A stretch of DNA of 64,000 nt, from the NCBI RefSeq assembly GCF_025244845.1, contig NZ_CP104264.1:1426001-1490000 (forward strand). Direction: 5' to 3'. The notes under the pieces were generated by a model that made no database searches, was not told where the DNA came from, and worked only from the letters and a program-made list of their open reading frames with translations. Numbering within the stretch: position 1 is the first letter of the stretch; every line of letters begins with the position of its first letter. Source of the stretch: Arthrobacter sp. zg-Y1171. GTDB lineage: Bacteria; Actinomycetota; Actinomycetes; Actinomycetales; Micrococcaceae. This document shows positions 44,622 through 53,475 of this stretch, piece after piece. The translations under genes and the position numbers were made by a program.

Positions 44622-45561
44622 CAAGCACCTCGCTTCTCCCGTTGCCGGTCGCGGCGGCGGCCAGGGCGGCCCGGACCCGCCAGGCATCGGCGGCCAGGAC
44701 CGCCATGGCCCCGACAACGACGTCCGGGCCGGGCAGCCCGGCCCGCAGCAGGCCGAAACCGTCGTCTTCGACCTGCGCGGCGAGACGGGCCTCTGCCCGC
44801 CACAGCTCGTGCGGTTCCTGCACCTCGGCCAGGGCCTGTCCGGCCGCCGGGCTCAGTGCCGCTGTCAGTTCCGGCAGCGACGCAGCTTCGGTCCATCCGG
44901 TGCCGATCAGCGGACGGAGCAGGGATACCAGCCGGTCCGTGGTTCCGGTTCGGGTCACCAGCAGCAGGCGGGCGGCCAGCAGCACGGCACCGGCAACGGC
45001 CCACGGGCGTGTTGCAGGGGCGGCCGAGGCCAGCCGGCGCAGCCAGACGGCGGTGAGCATATCCGGCAGGGACACGGCGGACCCGGGGTCGCCCCAGGGC
45101 GACGCGGCCAGCATGGCCTGCAGCGTCTCGGGGGAGTCGGCGGTCTGCAGCCGCGGCCAGGCCGTGGCCAGCCCGCCCAGGTCGAACATGGGTGCGGAAT
45201 CAGACGCTGGTTCCGGGTCCGTCCCGCTGTCGACGTTCCGCCGCAGTGCGGCGGCCAGGGCAACGATGTTGTCCGCCTCGTACCGTGCGGCGGCAGCCCG
45301 GACCAGCTGCGTGTCCTGGCCGGCCGGCAGCCAGCCCGCCAGGACACGCAGCTGCCAGAGCACGGTACGCCGGGTGGCCTGCTGCGCGGCTCCAAGTGTT
45401 CGGGCGCCGGTCAGCTGATCGGCGTACACCGATCCTTCCAAGGCCTCGACGGCTGCCGGGAGGTCCGGCAGTGCGGAGAGTTCCCTGCAGGTGCCGGCGC
45501 CCACCCGCCGCTGCGCCATGGACCGTGCCCGTACGGTGGCCGCCACCCAGTCCGCTCGCAT
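44608..45561 (-). CDS. atpC: V/A-type ATPase subunit C (AC39/d-like)
   Basis: A 317-residue helical protein of the AC39/subunit d family, which links the central shaft to the c ring. The family cue ARYEADNIVALAAALR is clear, and the whole protein is Ala/Leu-rich helical repeats. It begins with MRADWVAATVRARSMAQ. Here the gene sits directly before subunit I, whereas it usually follows subunit E; the position is unusual but the composition and context support the call. Confidence 0.82.
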
Positions 45562-46004
45562 CAGCCGGTGTCCGTTCCTCGGCCCAGCAGGTCCTGCACC
45601 AGGTCCGCCACAATGGCGGAGGCGAGTTCCGGCACCCGCGATTCGCCGTGGCTGCGGAGTCTTTGTGCCTCTTCCCGGGCTTCGTCGAGCAGGTGTTCAT
45701 TTTCGCTTGCGGCTTCGGCGGAGACCCGCGCTGCGGCTTCGGCGCGCACGGCACCGCTGTCCAACCGGGCCTGTTCCACCAGGGCAGCGGCCTGGCGCCG
45801 GGCGGCAGCGACCGTCTGCTGTGCCTGCGCACCGGCGGATCCGGTCTCCTCGCTGCCCTCGGCGATCGTGGGGTCAAGTGCTTCGAAGACGGGGATAAGC
45901 TCGGCGGCTGTGCCTTCGTCGTCAGTAGCCGGGACGCCGGCAGGACCGGCCGGTCCTGGCGCGCCGACGGGTCGGAAACGGTCCAGCAAGCTGTTGCGTG
46001 CCAT
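45561..46004 (-). CDS. V/A-type ATPase peripheral stalk subunit (G/H-like)
   Basis: A 147-residue protein with a Pro/Ala-rich N-terminal third and a long charged helix from about residue 55 to 130 (AAARRQAAALVEQARLDSG). This is the profile of the G/H stalk partner of subunit E. It is the first ATPase gene of the operon and overlaps subunit C by one base. Assignment rests on architecture and context more than on sequence motifs. Confidence 0.72.
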   Translation of the reverse strand: MARNSLLDRFRPVGAPGPAGPAGVPATDDEGTAAELIPVFEALDPTIAEGSEETGSAGAQAQQTVAAARRQAAALVEQARLDSGAVRAEAAARVSAEAASENEHLLDEAREEAQRLRSHGESRVPELASAIVADLVQDLLGRGTDTG

Positions 46005-46048
46005 GCGGCATCTCCCTGAGCGGAGGGGCGGTTGCGGGTTCCTGCAAG

Positions 46049-46369
46049 CTAGTCTCCGGTGGCTTCGGCTTCCGAGGCCTCGCCGTGCCGGACTATGTCG
46101 CCGTCCGTGAAGAGGATGCCGTGGGCGATTTCCCGCCAGAGGGGAGTGCGGCGCAGCAGGAATTCAAGTTCCATGCTGAAGTGCTTGAACTCCTCACCGA
46201 GCGAATCAAGCATGATGGCCCGCGACTCGGCGTCGGGCTCCACGGCCATCCGCTGGACATACCAGCCGATGGCTTCGGCTTCCTCCGCCAGGCTGGCGCA
46301 CATGCGCGCAAAGGTCCGCGTCTCTGCGGGAAGTTCGGAAGGCGGCTCATGGTACTGGTCTGTGCCCAT
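46049..46369 (-). CDS. Encapsulated-ferritin-like (EncFtn-type) protein
   Basis: A 106-residue ferritin-like protein. Two helices carry the encapsulated-ferritin signature: Glu32 with WYVQR at 36-40, then Glu60 and His63 in GEEFKHFSMELEFLLRR, the spacing of the di-iron ligands in that family. TPLWREIAHGILFTDGDI follows, and an acidic tail ends the protein. The ATG at 46369 was chosen for GAGGAG six bases upstream. No encapsulin shell gene is in the window. It lies 44 bases before the V-type ATPase operon on the same strand and is probably its first gene. Confidence 0.78.
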   Translation of the reverse strand: MGTDQYHEPPSELPAETRTFARMCASLAEEAEAIGWYVQRMAVEPDAESRAIMLDSLGEEFKHFSMELEFLLRRTPLWREIAHGILFTDGDIVRHGEASEAEATGD

Positions 46370-46436
46370 TTGCATCTCCTCAGGCCCGGTGGATCCGCAG
46401 CGTCCATCCGGCTGCGAAACGTTCCCCCGTTCATCG

Positions 46437-46465
46437 ACGTTACGTGGGGCACGGGAGGGAAACAA
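46437..46465 (-). promoter_or_regulatory. Candidate promoter of the ferritin-like/V-ATPase operon
   Basis: On the minus strand, TTGTTT (46460-46465) and TAACGT (46437-46442) are 17 bases apart, a sigma-70-like arrangement. A transcript starting near 46430 would have a leader of about 60 bases before the ferritin-like ATG. Prediction by eye. Confidence 0.5.
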
Positions 46466-46508
46466 TGGTTCGACTGGGTCGGGCGGCCGCAGCGGAAGGA
46501 ACGAAAGG

Positions 46509-47057
46509 TCAGCGGGCCAGCCGGGCGTAGGCGGAGGCAAAGTGCAGCAGCGGGTCGGCCTCGTCGTCGGCCCCCGCGCGCCGGCCCATGGACACCACCT
46601 CGCCCACGATCAGCTGGTGGGTGGCCGCCGTCGTCACCTGCGTGGTGCGCACCTCGAACCAGGCGATGGAGTCCTCGATGACGGCGGCACCGGTTTCCGG
46701 CGCCCGGCCGTAGTTCACCTGGTTCAGCAGCCCTTCGAGGGGCGAGCCGGGACTGGCAAGCCAGTTGGCAGTGCCCCGCAGCCGAGCCGGCAGCAGGCTC
46801 AGGGCCCAGCTGCCGGCGTCGATCACTGCCTCGGCAATGCGTGCCTCGGCGTACAGGCTCACGAGCAGGGTGGGCGGATCGTAGGAGACGGAGAGGAACC
46901 CGCTGACGGTCGCCGCGTAGTCGCGTCCGCGAAGGCGGGTGGACACCACGCCGACGCCGGACGCGATGTCCGCGCTCAGCTCCCGGTACCGGTCGATGAC
47001 CTCATCAGGGAGGTCGGGCCCGGCAACCGTTTCCCCGGGGAAGACTCCGTGCTCCAT
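46509..47057 (-). CDS. Flavin reductase-like protein
   Basis: A 182-residue protein of the flavin reductase/FMN-binding split-barrel family. Typical segments are YRELSADIASGVGVVSTRLR, ATVSGFLSVSYDPPTLLVSL and the His in ATHQLIVGEV. It probably uses FMN and NAD(P)H, alone or with an oxygenase partner; no partner gene is nearby. It follows MsrB on the same strand by six bases, suggesting an oxidative-stress operon. Confidence 0.86.
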   Translation of the reverse strand: MEHGVFPGETVAGPDLPDEVIDRYRELSADIASGVGVVSTRLRGRDYAATVSGFLSVSYDPPTLLVSLYAEARIAEAVIDAGSWALSLLPARLRGTANWLASPGSPLEGLLNQVNYGRAPETGAAVIEDSIAWFEVRTTQVTTAATHQLIVGEVVSMGRRAGADDEADPLLHFASAYARLAR

Positions 47058-47063
47058 GGCTCC

Positions 47064-47501
47064 CTATTCCGCGGTGTCGGCGGCGGGGACCAGCTTCACG
47101 GAGACGGAGTTGATGCAGAACCGCTGGTCGGTGGGCGTGTCGAAACCTTCGCCTTCGAACAGGTGTCCCATGTGCGAATCGCAGTTGGCGCAGCGGACTT
47201 CAATCCGGTCCATGCCCATGCTGCGGTCATGCAGGTAGCGGACCTTGCCCTCGGCCAGCGGAGCGAAGAAGGACGGCCAGCCGCAGTGTGAATCGAACTT
47301 CTCGCTGCTGGTGAACAGATCGCTGCCACAGGCACGGCACTGGTAAACGCCGGCGGTCTTGGTGTCCCAGTACTCGCCGGTGTACGGCCGTTCGGTGCCG
47401 GCCTTGCGCAGCACGGCGTACTCCTGCTCAGTGAGTTCCTCGCGCCACTGCTCGTCGGTTTTCTGGACCGGGACGGTTCCGGTGTTCTCTTCGGTAGTCA
47501 T
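47064..47501 (-). CDS. msrB: Peptide-methionine (R)-S-oxide reductase
   Basis: A 145-residue MsrB that repairs oxidised methionine in proteins. The zinc-binding Cys pairs are CRAC (about 55-58) and CANC (about 104-107). The catalytic Cys is in RFCINS near the C-terminus, and HCGWPSF is a family signature. Resolution is by thioredoxin in relatives. It follows the USP-like gene by 14 bases and precedes a flavin reductase gene. Confidence 0.95.
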   Translation of the reverse strand: MTTEENTGTVPVQKTDEQWREELTEQEYAVLRKAGTERPYTGEYWDTKTAGVYQCRACGSDLFTSSEKFDSHCGWPSFFAPLAEGKVRYLHDRSMGMDRIEVRCANCDSHMGHLFEGEGFDTPTDQRFCINSVSVKLVPAADTAE

Positions 47502-47515
47502 GTCAGCGTCAACGC

Positions 47516-48007
47516 TTAAGAGTCGCCAATAAATCCCGAGCCGCTGTACAGATGCAGCACGGGAACGCCGAGCCGGTCCTGCGCCTCATTGGCCCAGTCC
47601 GTGCGGAAGGTGTCCTCGACGGCGTGCGGCGTGGTGATCACTACAACCTGGTCCGCGTGCGTGCGCTTGGCGGTTTCGACGACGGCGGCCACCGGGTCTT
47701 CGCCGGTGACCGTGCCGGTGGCCTCGAGGCCGGCTGCCTGCAGCTGTTCCAGGGAGTCGGCGAGCGAGGTGACCGCTTCCTTCACCTCGTCGGCCTTGGA
47801 CGGGCGGCCGCCGGTCAGGTTCCGGAAGGCCTCTGCAAAATCCAGCAGGCTGAGGTTGTCCAGCACGTCCACCAGCAGGTTCCGGCCCGGATCAGCGGGC
47901 ACCAGAACCTCAAAGCGGACGGGGTTCTCTCCTGCAACGGCACGCAGGTTGTCTATGTCGCGGCTACCCAGCGATTCTTCCGTCAGCACCACAATTGTCG
48001 AAGTCAT
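47516..48007 (-). CDS. Universal-stress-protein-like protein
   Basis: A 163-residue cytoplasmic protein with a USP-like alternating fold. Cues are an N-terminal TIVVLTEESLGSRDIDNL, a middle TGTVTGEDPVAAVVETAK, and a C-terminal DQVVVITTPHAVEDTFRTDW. The ATP-binding GxxG motif of classical USPs is not evident. It is first of an apparent operon with msrB and flavin reductase, so an oxidative-stress link is plausible. Assignment to the USP superfamily is by pattern only. Confidence 0.6.
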   Translation of the reverse strand: MTSTIVVLTEESLGSRDIDNLRAVAGENPVRFEVLVPADPGRNLLVDVLDNLSLLDFAEAFRNLTGGRPSKADEVKEAVTSLADSLEQLQAAGLEATGTVTGEDPVAAVVETAKRTHADQVVVITTPHAVEDTFRTDWANEAQDRLGVPVLHLYSGSGFIGDS

Positions 48008-48102
48008 GCGCACCAGCCTAGTACGCCTGTCCGGGCAGGCCGCCCAAGGCCGCACCGGCCTGCCGTTACACGGACCCGGCACCCATCCGGTAAAAATGTT
48101 CT

Positions 48103-49365
48103 ATGGCTATCTCCGTTCCTTCCGATGCATCCTCCGGCACCACCCCGGTTCTCTCGGTTCCGTGGGTCCGTTGGACGGCGTTCGGCGCCGGCGTCGGTGC
48201 TGCGGCTTCCACCGCCGTCGTAGCGGCCGCCTCCGGACTCGGCATCTACTTCGCGCGCCAGGTGGTCACCCCGGCGCGCACGCGGGATGCGAACCTGGAG
48301 ATCCTGGCCGTTATGGACAGCGAGCACGGCCGGCAGGTCATCCTGCCGGCAAACCTGGACACCACGGTCGAAGGCACGTACAGCCTGTACTTCGACAACG
48401 GCAACGGGCATGCCCGGATCGGAGCCATTCGTTCCTATGTGCCCCGTGAGGGCACCGTGCAGCGGGACGTGGAAGAGGTGTACAGCGGCGACCTAAGCAA
48501 GGCGCGCCGCGGTTGGTGGAGCGGTTCCATCTATCCCTCGCCGGCCGCCGTCGGGCTTCCCGAGGAGGAAGTCGACATCCCGGTGGAAAACGGAACGGCG
48601 CCGGCCTGGCTGGTGCGTACTCCCGGTGCCGACACGTGGGCCATCATGGTCCACGGCCGAGGCGCCCGGCGGACCGAATGCCTGCGGGCGCTGCGTACCG
48701 CCCGCGAAGCCGGGCTCACCAGCCTGGTCATTTCCTACCGGAACGACGGCGAGGCCCCCTACGCCTCCGACGGCCGGTACGGGCTGGGCCTGACCGAGTG
48801 GCAGGACGTGGAGGCGGCCATCCGTTACGCCCTGGACCACGGCGCCCAGGATGTGGTGCTGTTCGGCTGGTCCATGGGCGGGGCGATCAGCCTGCAGGCC
48901 GCGGACCGCTCGCCGCTGCGCCGGTATATCCGTGCCATGGTGCTGGACGGGCCGGTGATCAACTGGGTGGACGTGCTGGCCCACCATGCCCGAGTCAACC
49001 GGATTCCTGCCCAGGCCGGCCGGCTGGGACAGTGGCTGATTTCCAACGCCGCCGGACGGGCGCTGACCGGGCTGGCTGCTCCCCTGGACCTCAAGAGCAT
49101 GGACTGGGTGACCCGTGCGGAGGAAATCCGGATCCCCACCCTCATCCTGCACAGCAAGGATGACGACTTTGTGCCGTACGGGCCGTCCGCGGAACTTGCG
49201 GAGAAAAACCCGGACGTCATCACGTTCGAGGCTTTCACCAAGGCCCGGCATACCAAGGAATACAACGTGGACCCCGAGCGGTGGGAGCGCCTGGTCCTGG
49301 GGTGGCTCAACGAAGCCCTGGGCCGCACCCGGCATCCGGCGGAGCACCGTCTCGACGCGGAGTAG
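48103..49365 (+). CDS. Membrane-anchored alpha/beta hydrolase
   Basis: A 420-residue protein. An N-terminal hydrophobic segment (about 28-52) could anchor it in the membrane. A region of about 120 residues precedes the hydrolase fold. The nucleophile motif is GWSMGG, the acid is in LHSKDDDFVP and the His is in ARHTKEYN. The substrate is unknown; esterase or peptidase activity is possible. It is divergent from the USP-like gene and stands alone. Confidence 0.82.
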   Translation: MAISVPSDASSGTTPVLSVPWVRWTAFGAGVGAAASTAVVAAASGLGIYFARQVVTPARTRDANLEILAVMDSEHGRQVILPANLDTTVEGTYSLYFDNGNGHARIGAIRSYVPREGTVQRDVEEVYSGDLSKARRGWWSGSIYPSPAAVGLPEEEVDIPVENGTAPAWLVRTPGADTWAIMVHGRGARRTECLRALRTAREAGLTSLVISYRNDGEAPYASDGRYGLGLTEWQDVEAAIRYALDHGAQDVVLFGWSMGGAISLQAADRSPLRRYIRAMVLDGPVINWVDVLAHHARVNRIPAQAGRLGQWLISNAAGRALTGLAAPLDLKSMDWVTRAEEIRIPTLILHSKDDDFVPYGPSAELAEKNPDVITFEAFTKARHTKEYNVDPERWERLVLGWLNEALGRTRHPAEHRLDAE

Positions 49366-49372
49366 CGGGTAG

Positions 49373-50110
49373 TTAGATCGCGGTAAGGACTACAAGGGTG
49401 ACGAGGGCGTTGCTTGCGGCGTGGAGCAGAATCGGGGCCCAGATGTTCCCGTGGAAGCGCCGCAGCAGTGCCAGCGCAAGTCCCAGCATAAAGAGGTAGG
49501 CGAATCCCACCAGGACCAGGTGCACCACAGCGAAGAGTGCTGCGGACAGGGCGACGGCGGTGAAGGGCCGGAAGCGCCGCGAGAGCCCGTCGAGGAGGGC
49601 GCCCCGGAACAGGACTTCCTCCCACAGCGGCGTCAGGACCGTTACGACAAGCACGACGACGGCGGTCAGCGGAGTGGACAGGCCGCCGAGATCCTTCAGC
49701 GGGTCGCTGGTGGACCGAGCCGTGGCCGTATCGAAGTCGATGAGGGACAGCAGCCCGAGGAACAGGCCCTGTGCCAGCATGCACACGATGATCGCCGCGG
49801 GGATTTGCCACAGCAGGTGCAGTATTCTCAGCCCGGGCCGGCGAAACCCGAGGTCCGCGGGTGTCATCGAATTGCGGCGGAACAGGTGGACGTAAAGGGC
49901 CAGCATTGCCGCGGCCGTGACGGAGCCGAAGGCAGCGGGGAGAAGCGACTCGAGGGTGAAGTCAACGACGCCGGAGAGTCCGAGCGCTACCAGCGCGCCG
50001 GAGGCGGCGAGAACGTACAGGGCGACGAACATCGACGCCCAGGCGGCCTGCCCGAGGGTCGCCACGGGCCGCTCGCTGGCTGGCTGGCGTGTTTCGCTGA
50101 CTGACAACAA
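49373..50110 (-). CDS. CPBP-family intramembrane metalloprotease
   Basis: A 245-residue membrane protein with about eight helices. The CPBP (Abi/CAAX) motifs are EEVLFRG with the paired Glu, FAVVHLVL with the His, and LLHAASNAL. Relatives cleave within the membrane or act in bacteriocin immunity; the target is unknown. The start is one of two tandem TTG codons at 50110 and 50107, with GGGGGA just upstream. Confidence 0.86.
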   Translation of the reverse strand: MLSVSETRQPASERPVATLGQAAWASMFVALYVLAASGALVALGLSGVVDFTLESLLPAAFGSVTAAAMLALYVHLFRRNSMTPADLGFRRPGLRILHLLWQIPAAIIVCMLAQGLFLGLLSLIDFDTATARSTSDPLKDLGGLSTPLTAVVVLVVTVLTPLWEEVLFRGALLDGLSRRFRPFTAVALSAALFAVVHLVLVGFAYLFMLGLALALLRRFHGNIWAPILLHAASNALVTLVVLTAI

Positions 50111-50204
50111 GATTCCCCCGATGATGGTGCCGGTGTGGCCCGCAAGCGCGATGGCGTTGGTTCATCCTGCCATTACTGCCGGTGGTTTTCCTGCGCTTTG
50201 GGAA

Positions 50205-50277
50205 GAACCCTCCGGTTTGTGACCATCCCTGCGCGGCGCGGCGCAGGGAAATGCACAAACCGCAGGGAAATGCAGGC
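50205..50277. repeat. Intergenic palindromic repeat family A, copy 3
   Basis: A compact, nearly symmetric copy. CCCTCCGGTTTGTGACCATC and CCCTGCGC face GCGCAGGGAAATGCAC and ACAAACCGCAGGGA around GGCGC. It lies in a divergent gap, 87 bases before the methyltransferase start. This copy best shows the consensus hairpin of the family. Confidence 0.85.
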
Positions 50278-50363
50278 CGGGCGTCGGACCGGACCCGCAC
50301 AAAGCCAGGGCAGGCACAGAGTAGGTTAGAGGCGCACTGACACATTCACGGGGGGAGCAAAGA

Positions 50364-51107
50364 ATGCAGGACCAACAGGGAACCGCTCCGCTGGACGACT
50401 TTTTTCCGGCCTGGAACCAGGGTGCACATCCCGAGCTGTATGAGCTGGAGAATGAGGCCTTTGACCGGGAAGGGGTGGTCTGGAATGCACTTGCGGGCCT
50501 GGCGCCCTGGGCCGGGCGGACTCTCCTCGATCTCGGCTGCGGCACCGGCTTCTGGTTGCCGCGCTATGCCGAACTCGCAAAGTCCGTCATCGGCGTCGAA
50601 CCCGATCCGGAGCTGCTCGCGGCCGCCCGGTCAAGGCCCGGCGGAGCCGAGGTCCTGCACGGCTCGGCTGAACACATCCCGCTGCCGGACGCCTCGGTGG
50701 ATGTTGTCCATGCCCGGTTCGCCTATTTCTTTCCTTCGCCCCAGAGCGACTGCACGGCGGGGCTGGCGGAAGTCCTGCGGGTCCTGCGTCCGGGCGGATC
50801 ACTGGTCGTCATCGACAATGATCAGTGCGACGGCGACTTTGCGGCCCTGCTGGAGGCGGCCAACGCATCGGCGCATCAAGGCGAGGGCAAATACATCAAG
50901 GACTGGTGGGCACGGCAGGGTGCCTCCACGACCCCGGTCATGAGCAGCTGGACCTTTGACAAGCCGCAGGACCTGATCGACGTGATCAGCATGGAATTCC
51001 CCAACGGGACCGCCGATGCATGGCTAAACGAGGATCCGCAGCGGGTCCGGCTGAGCTACGGTTACGCCCTGCACCACCTCTCCAAAGGAGAGTGGAACCG
51101 CCGCTAG
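50364..51107 (+). CDS. Class I SAM-dependent methyltransferase
   Basis: A 247-residue methyltransferase. Motif I is LLDLGCGTGFWLPRYAE near residue 54, followed by GVEPDPELLAAAR (motif II), DASVDVVHARFAYFF and VLRPGGSLVVID. The acceptor is unknown. GGGGGGAGC precedes the ATG by about seven bases. Its stop overlaps the convergent YbaK stop by four bases. Confidence 0.88.
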   Translation: MQDQQGTAPLDDFFPAWNQGAHPELYELENEAFDREGVVWNALAGLAPWAGRTLLDLGCGTGFWLPRYAELAKSVIGVEPDPELLAAARSRPGGAEVLHGSAEHIPLPDASVDVVHARFAYFFPSPQSDCTAGLAEVLRVLRPGGSLVVIDNDQCDGDFAALLEAANASAHQGEGKYIKDWWARQGASTTPVMSSWTFDKPQDLIDVISMEFPNGTADAWLNEDPQRVRLSYGYALHHLSKGEWNRR

Positions 51108-51613
51108 GCAGGTGCGGCGGCGATGGGGGCCGTGATGGCGTGCGTGAGGCGGAGCAGGTCAAAGGGTGAGAGTCCGATCTGCAGCCCCCGCCGGCCGCCG
51201 GAGACATACACGGTGTCCAGCAGCTCCACCCGGGATTCGATTCCGGCAGGGGAGGAGTGTTTCTGCCCCAGCGGTGAAATGCCGCCCACCACGTAGCCGG
51301 TGCGCCGCTCCGCGTCCCGCCGGTCCGCCATCACGGCCTTGCGCGCCCCCATCAGGGCGGCGAACTTCTTCAGGTCCAGGTTCAGGGCTACCGGAACCAT
51401 GGCCACCGCCAGATGCCCGCCCAGATCCACCATCAGCGTTTTGTAGACGGCTTCGGGCGGCAGCCCGAGCTTTTCGGCGGCTTCCAGGCCGTACGACGGC
51501 GCGCCGGCGTCGTGCTCATAGTGGTGCACCGTGTACGTGACCCCGGCGTCGTCCAGTACCTTGGTGGCCGGCGTCGCGCCCTTACCCGGATGCTTGTCGC
51601 GGTTCCCTGCCAT
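51104..51613 (-). CDS. ybaK: Cys-tRNA(Pro)/Cys-tRNA(Cys) deacylase (YbaK family)
   Basis: A 169-residue editing-domain protein that clears mischarged Cys-tRNA(Pro). It shows the YbaK layout: HHYEHDAGAPSYGLEAAEKL, VYKTLMVDLGGHLAVAMVP with the catalytic Lys region, and GYVVGGISPLGQK. The ATG at 51613 was chosen for GGAG seven bases upstream. It is convergent with the methyltransferase gene. Confidence 0.92.
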   Translation of the reverse strand: MAGNRDKHPGKGATPATKVLDDAGVTYTVHHYEHDAGAPSYGLEAAEKLGLPPEAVYKTLMVDLGGHLAVAMVPVALNLDLKKFAALMGARKAVMADRRDAERRTGYVVGGISPLGQKHSSPAGIESRVELLDTVYVSGGRRGLQIGLSPFDLLRLTHAITAPIAAAPA

Positions 51614-51661
51614 GGCTGCGTCTCCTGTGCTCCTGCGGCCGCACACCCGGCCGGTTACGGG

Positions 51662-52132
51662 CTACGCCGGCTGCTGTGCCAGTTTTTCGTGCTGGGCGAG
51701 CCGACGCTTGATGCGTCCCAGCATGGCGGACATTCCCCGCATGCGCAGCGGGGTAATGGCCCGGGTGAGGCCCAGACGGTCAGGAACATCGGCCGGAACA
51801 GCCAGGATGGCGGCGGCCGGAAGACCGTTCAGGCCTTCGTAAAGCACGCTCGCGAACCCGCGGGTGGTGGGAGCCTCCCGCGGTGCCTTGAAGAACAGCG
51901 AGACCAGGTGCTCGGGGGAGTCGTCCACGTCCAGGCTGAGGAACACCGGCGACTGGCATTCCACCACCTGTTCGAGGAGCTCGGGCCGGTCGGCGATTTC
52001 AGCCGGCAGATCGGGCAGGCTGCGGGAGAATTCCAGCAGCAGCTCCAGGCGGTCGGATTCCTCCATGGCCTGGAAGTCGTCGATGATCTCGGCCAGGGAG
52101 TCCGGGACAGCGTTTTCGGGTGTGGCAGTCAT
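51662..52132 (-). CDS. sufE: SufE-family sulfur acceptor protein
   Basis: A 156-residue SufE-like protein, the sulfur-accepting partner of cysteine desulfurase in Fe-S cluster assembly. The active Cys is in LEQVVECQSPVFLS (about 61). Other family segments are IDDFQAMEESDRLELLLEFS and PTTRGFASVLYEGLNG. It follows the rhodanese gene by 25 bases on the same strand. No SufS is next to it, so the partner desulfurase must be elsewhere. Confidence 0.9.
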   Translation of the reverse strand: MTATPENAVPDSLAEIIDDFQAMEESDRLELLLEFSRSLPDLPAEIADRPELLEQVVECQSPVFLSLDVDDSPEHLVSLFFKAPREAPTTRGFASVLYEGLNGLPAAAILAVPADVPDRLGLTRAITPLRMRGMSAMLGRIKRRLAQHEKLAQQPA

Positions 52133-52157
52133 GAGTAAATCTCTCTTACTTGGTGCT

Positions 52158-53057
52158 TCAGCTGGGGGCGTTGCCGGGTTCTTCACCGCGGGCAATCGGG
52201 ACGCGCACAGCGTTGCCCCATTCGGTCCAGGACCCGTCGTAGTTACGCACGGACTCGAAACCGAGCAGGTGCTTGAGCACAAACCAGGTATGGCTGGAAC
52301 GTTCGCCGATGCGGCAGTAGGCCACGACGTCGTCGCCTTCCTTCAGCCCGGCGTCGTCCTTGTAGAGCGCTTCGAGTTCCTCGCGGGCGCGGAAGGTTCC
52401 GTCTTCGGCTGCGGCCTTGCTCCACGGAACGGACTTCGCGGTGGGAATGTGGCCGCCCTTCATGGCGCCCTCATCCATGTAATCGGGCATGTGGGTGCGT
52501 TCGCCCGTGTATTCGGCGGGGGAGCGGACATCGATCAGCGGTCCCTTGCCCAGGTGTCCGACGACGTCGGGCAGGAACGCGCGGATCTTCTCGTCGTCAC
52601 GCTCCACCACGGGGTATTCGGCGGGTTCCACGGAGACCTTGTCGGTGGTGACCGGACGGCCTTCGGCAATCCACTTGTCGCGGCCGCCGTCGAGCAGGCG
52701 GACATCCTCGTGGCCGAAGAGGGTGAAGACCCACAGGGCGTAGGCGGCCCACCAGTTGCTCTTGTCGCCGTAGATCACCACGGTGGAGTCCCGGGTGATG
52801 CCCTTGCGGGCCATCAGCTGGGCGAACGCCTTACCGTCTACGAAGTCCCGGGTATCGGCATCGTTGAGGTCGGTGTGCCAGTCGATCTTCCGGGCACCGG
52901 GGATGTGTCCCGTTTCGTACAGCAGGATGTCCTCGTTGGATTCAAGGACCACCAGGTTCTCAGCGTCCAGGTTGTCGGCCAGCCACTGCGTGGAGACCAG
53001 GCGTTCCGGGTGGGCATAGGCGGAGAACTTGGGGCTGCTGTCAGCTGCGATCGACAT
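52158..53057 (-). CDS. sseA: Thiosulfate sulfurtransferase (tandem rhodanese)
   Basis: A 299-residue protein with two rhodanese domains. The first (about 15-130) is inactive, and the second carries the catalytic Cys in [13 protein letters not shown] (near 252). [15 protein letters not shown] is typical of the SseA group. It transfers sulfane sulfur, probably to cyanide or a thiol acceptor. It is first in an operon with sufE, linking sulfur mobilisation to cluster assembly. The ATG at 53057 has AGGAAAG about 11 bases upstream. Confidence 0.93.
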   Translation of the reverse strand: MSIAADSSPKFSAYAHPERLVSTQWLADNLDAENLVVLESNEDILLYETGHIPGARKIDWHTDLNDADTRDFVDGKAFAQLMARKGITRDSTVVIYGDKSNWWAAYALWVFTLFGHEDVRLLDGGRDKWIAEGRPVTTDKVSVEPAEYPVVERDDEKIRAFLPDVVGHLGKGPLIDVRSPAEYTGERTHMPDYMDEGAMKGGHIPTAKSVPWSKAAAEDGTFRAREELEALYKDDAGLKEGDDVVAYCRIGERSSHTWFVLKHLLGFESVRNYDGSWTEWGNAVRVPIARGEEPGNAPS

Positions 53058-53475
53058 ACGCGGAACTTCTTTCCTCGGCAATTGGGCTTCCTTCTAGCCT
53101 AACGATGACGGCGGCCTAAAACTTCCATGCGCCGAACCTTGGAGGTGAAGCCATTCGGCACGCTGTCCCACGGTTTGGGGTTGCTGGTGTCGCTGAGGTC
53201 CCTCCGACACCACCAGCACCACCCGGTGGGATGCTGTGCTGCTGCCCTGGACGGGTGGGGTACGCCAGCTTCCCCACGCGCCGCGAATCGAGCCGAGGCG
53301 GAGGGCCGGAGGGCAATATTCGGTTGGGGTCTGTGTGGTCCTGCTGTCAGGTCAAAATGCTCGGTTTTCCCAGCACGTAGTCGTCTCAAAAAGACGCGTA
53401 TTTTGGGTTTCCGCGGAGGCTCGTTTGAGCCTGTTTTTGGTCCGGAAATGTCAGTGCGGGATGAAATCCTGAGGT
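53058..53475. other. 418-base divergent intergenic region
   Basis: Lies between sseA (minus) and the HNH gene (plus). It holds a hairpin near 53185-53215 (GGTGTCG against CGACACC) and GTGGGG/CCCCAC at 53255-53277. A short frame on the minus strand here has no homology cue and was not called. Confidence 0.6.
53417..53438 (+). terminator. Terminator-like hairpin before the HNH gene
   Basis: AGGCTC-GTTT-GAGCCT is followed directly by GTTTTT. It lies 38 bases before the HNH start on the same strand. It could be an attenuator or a relic terminator. Confidence 0.55.
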
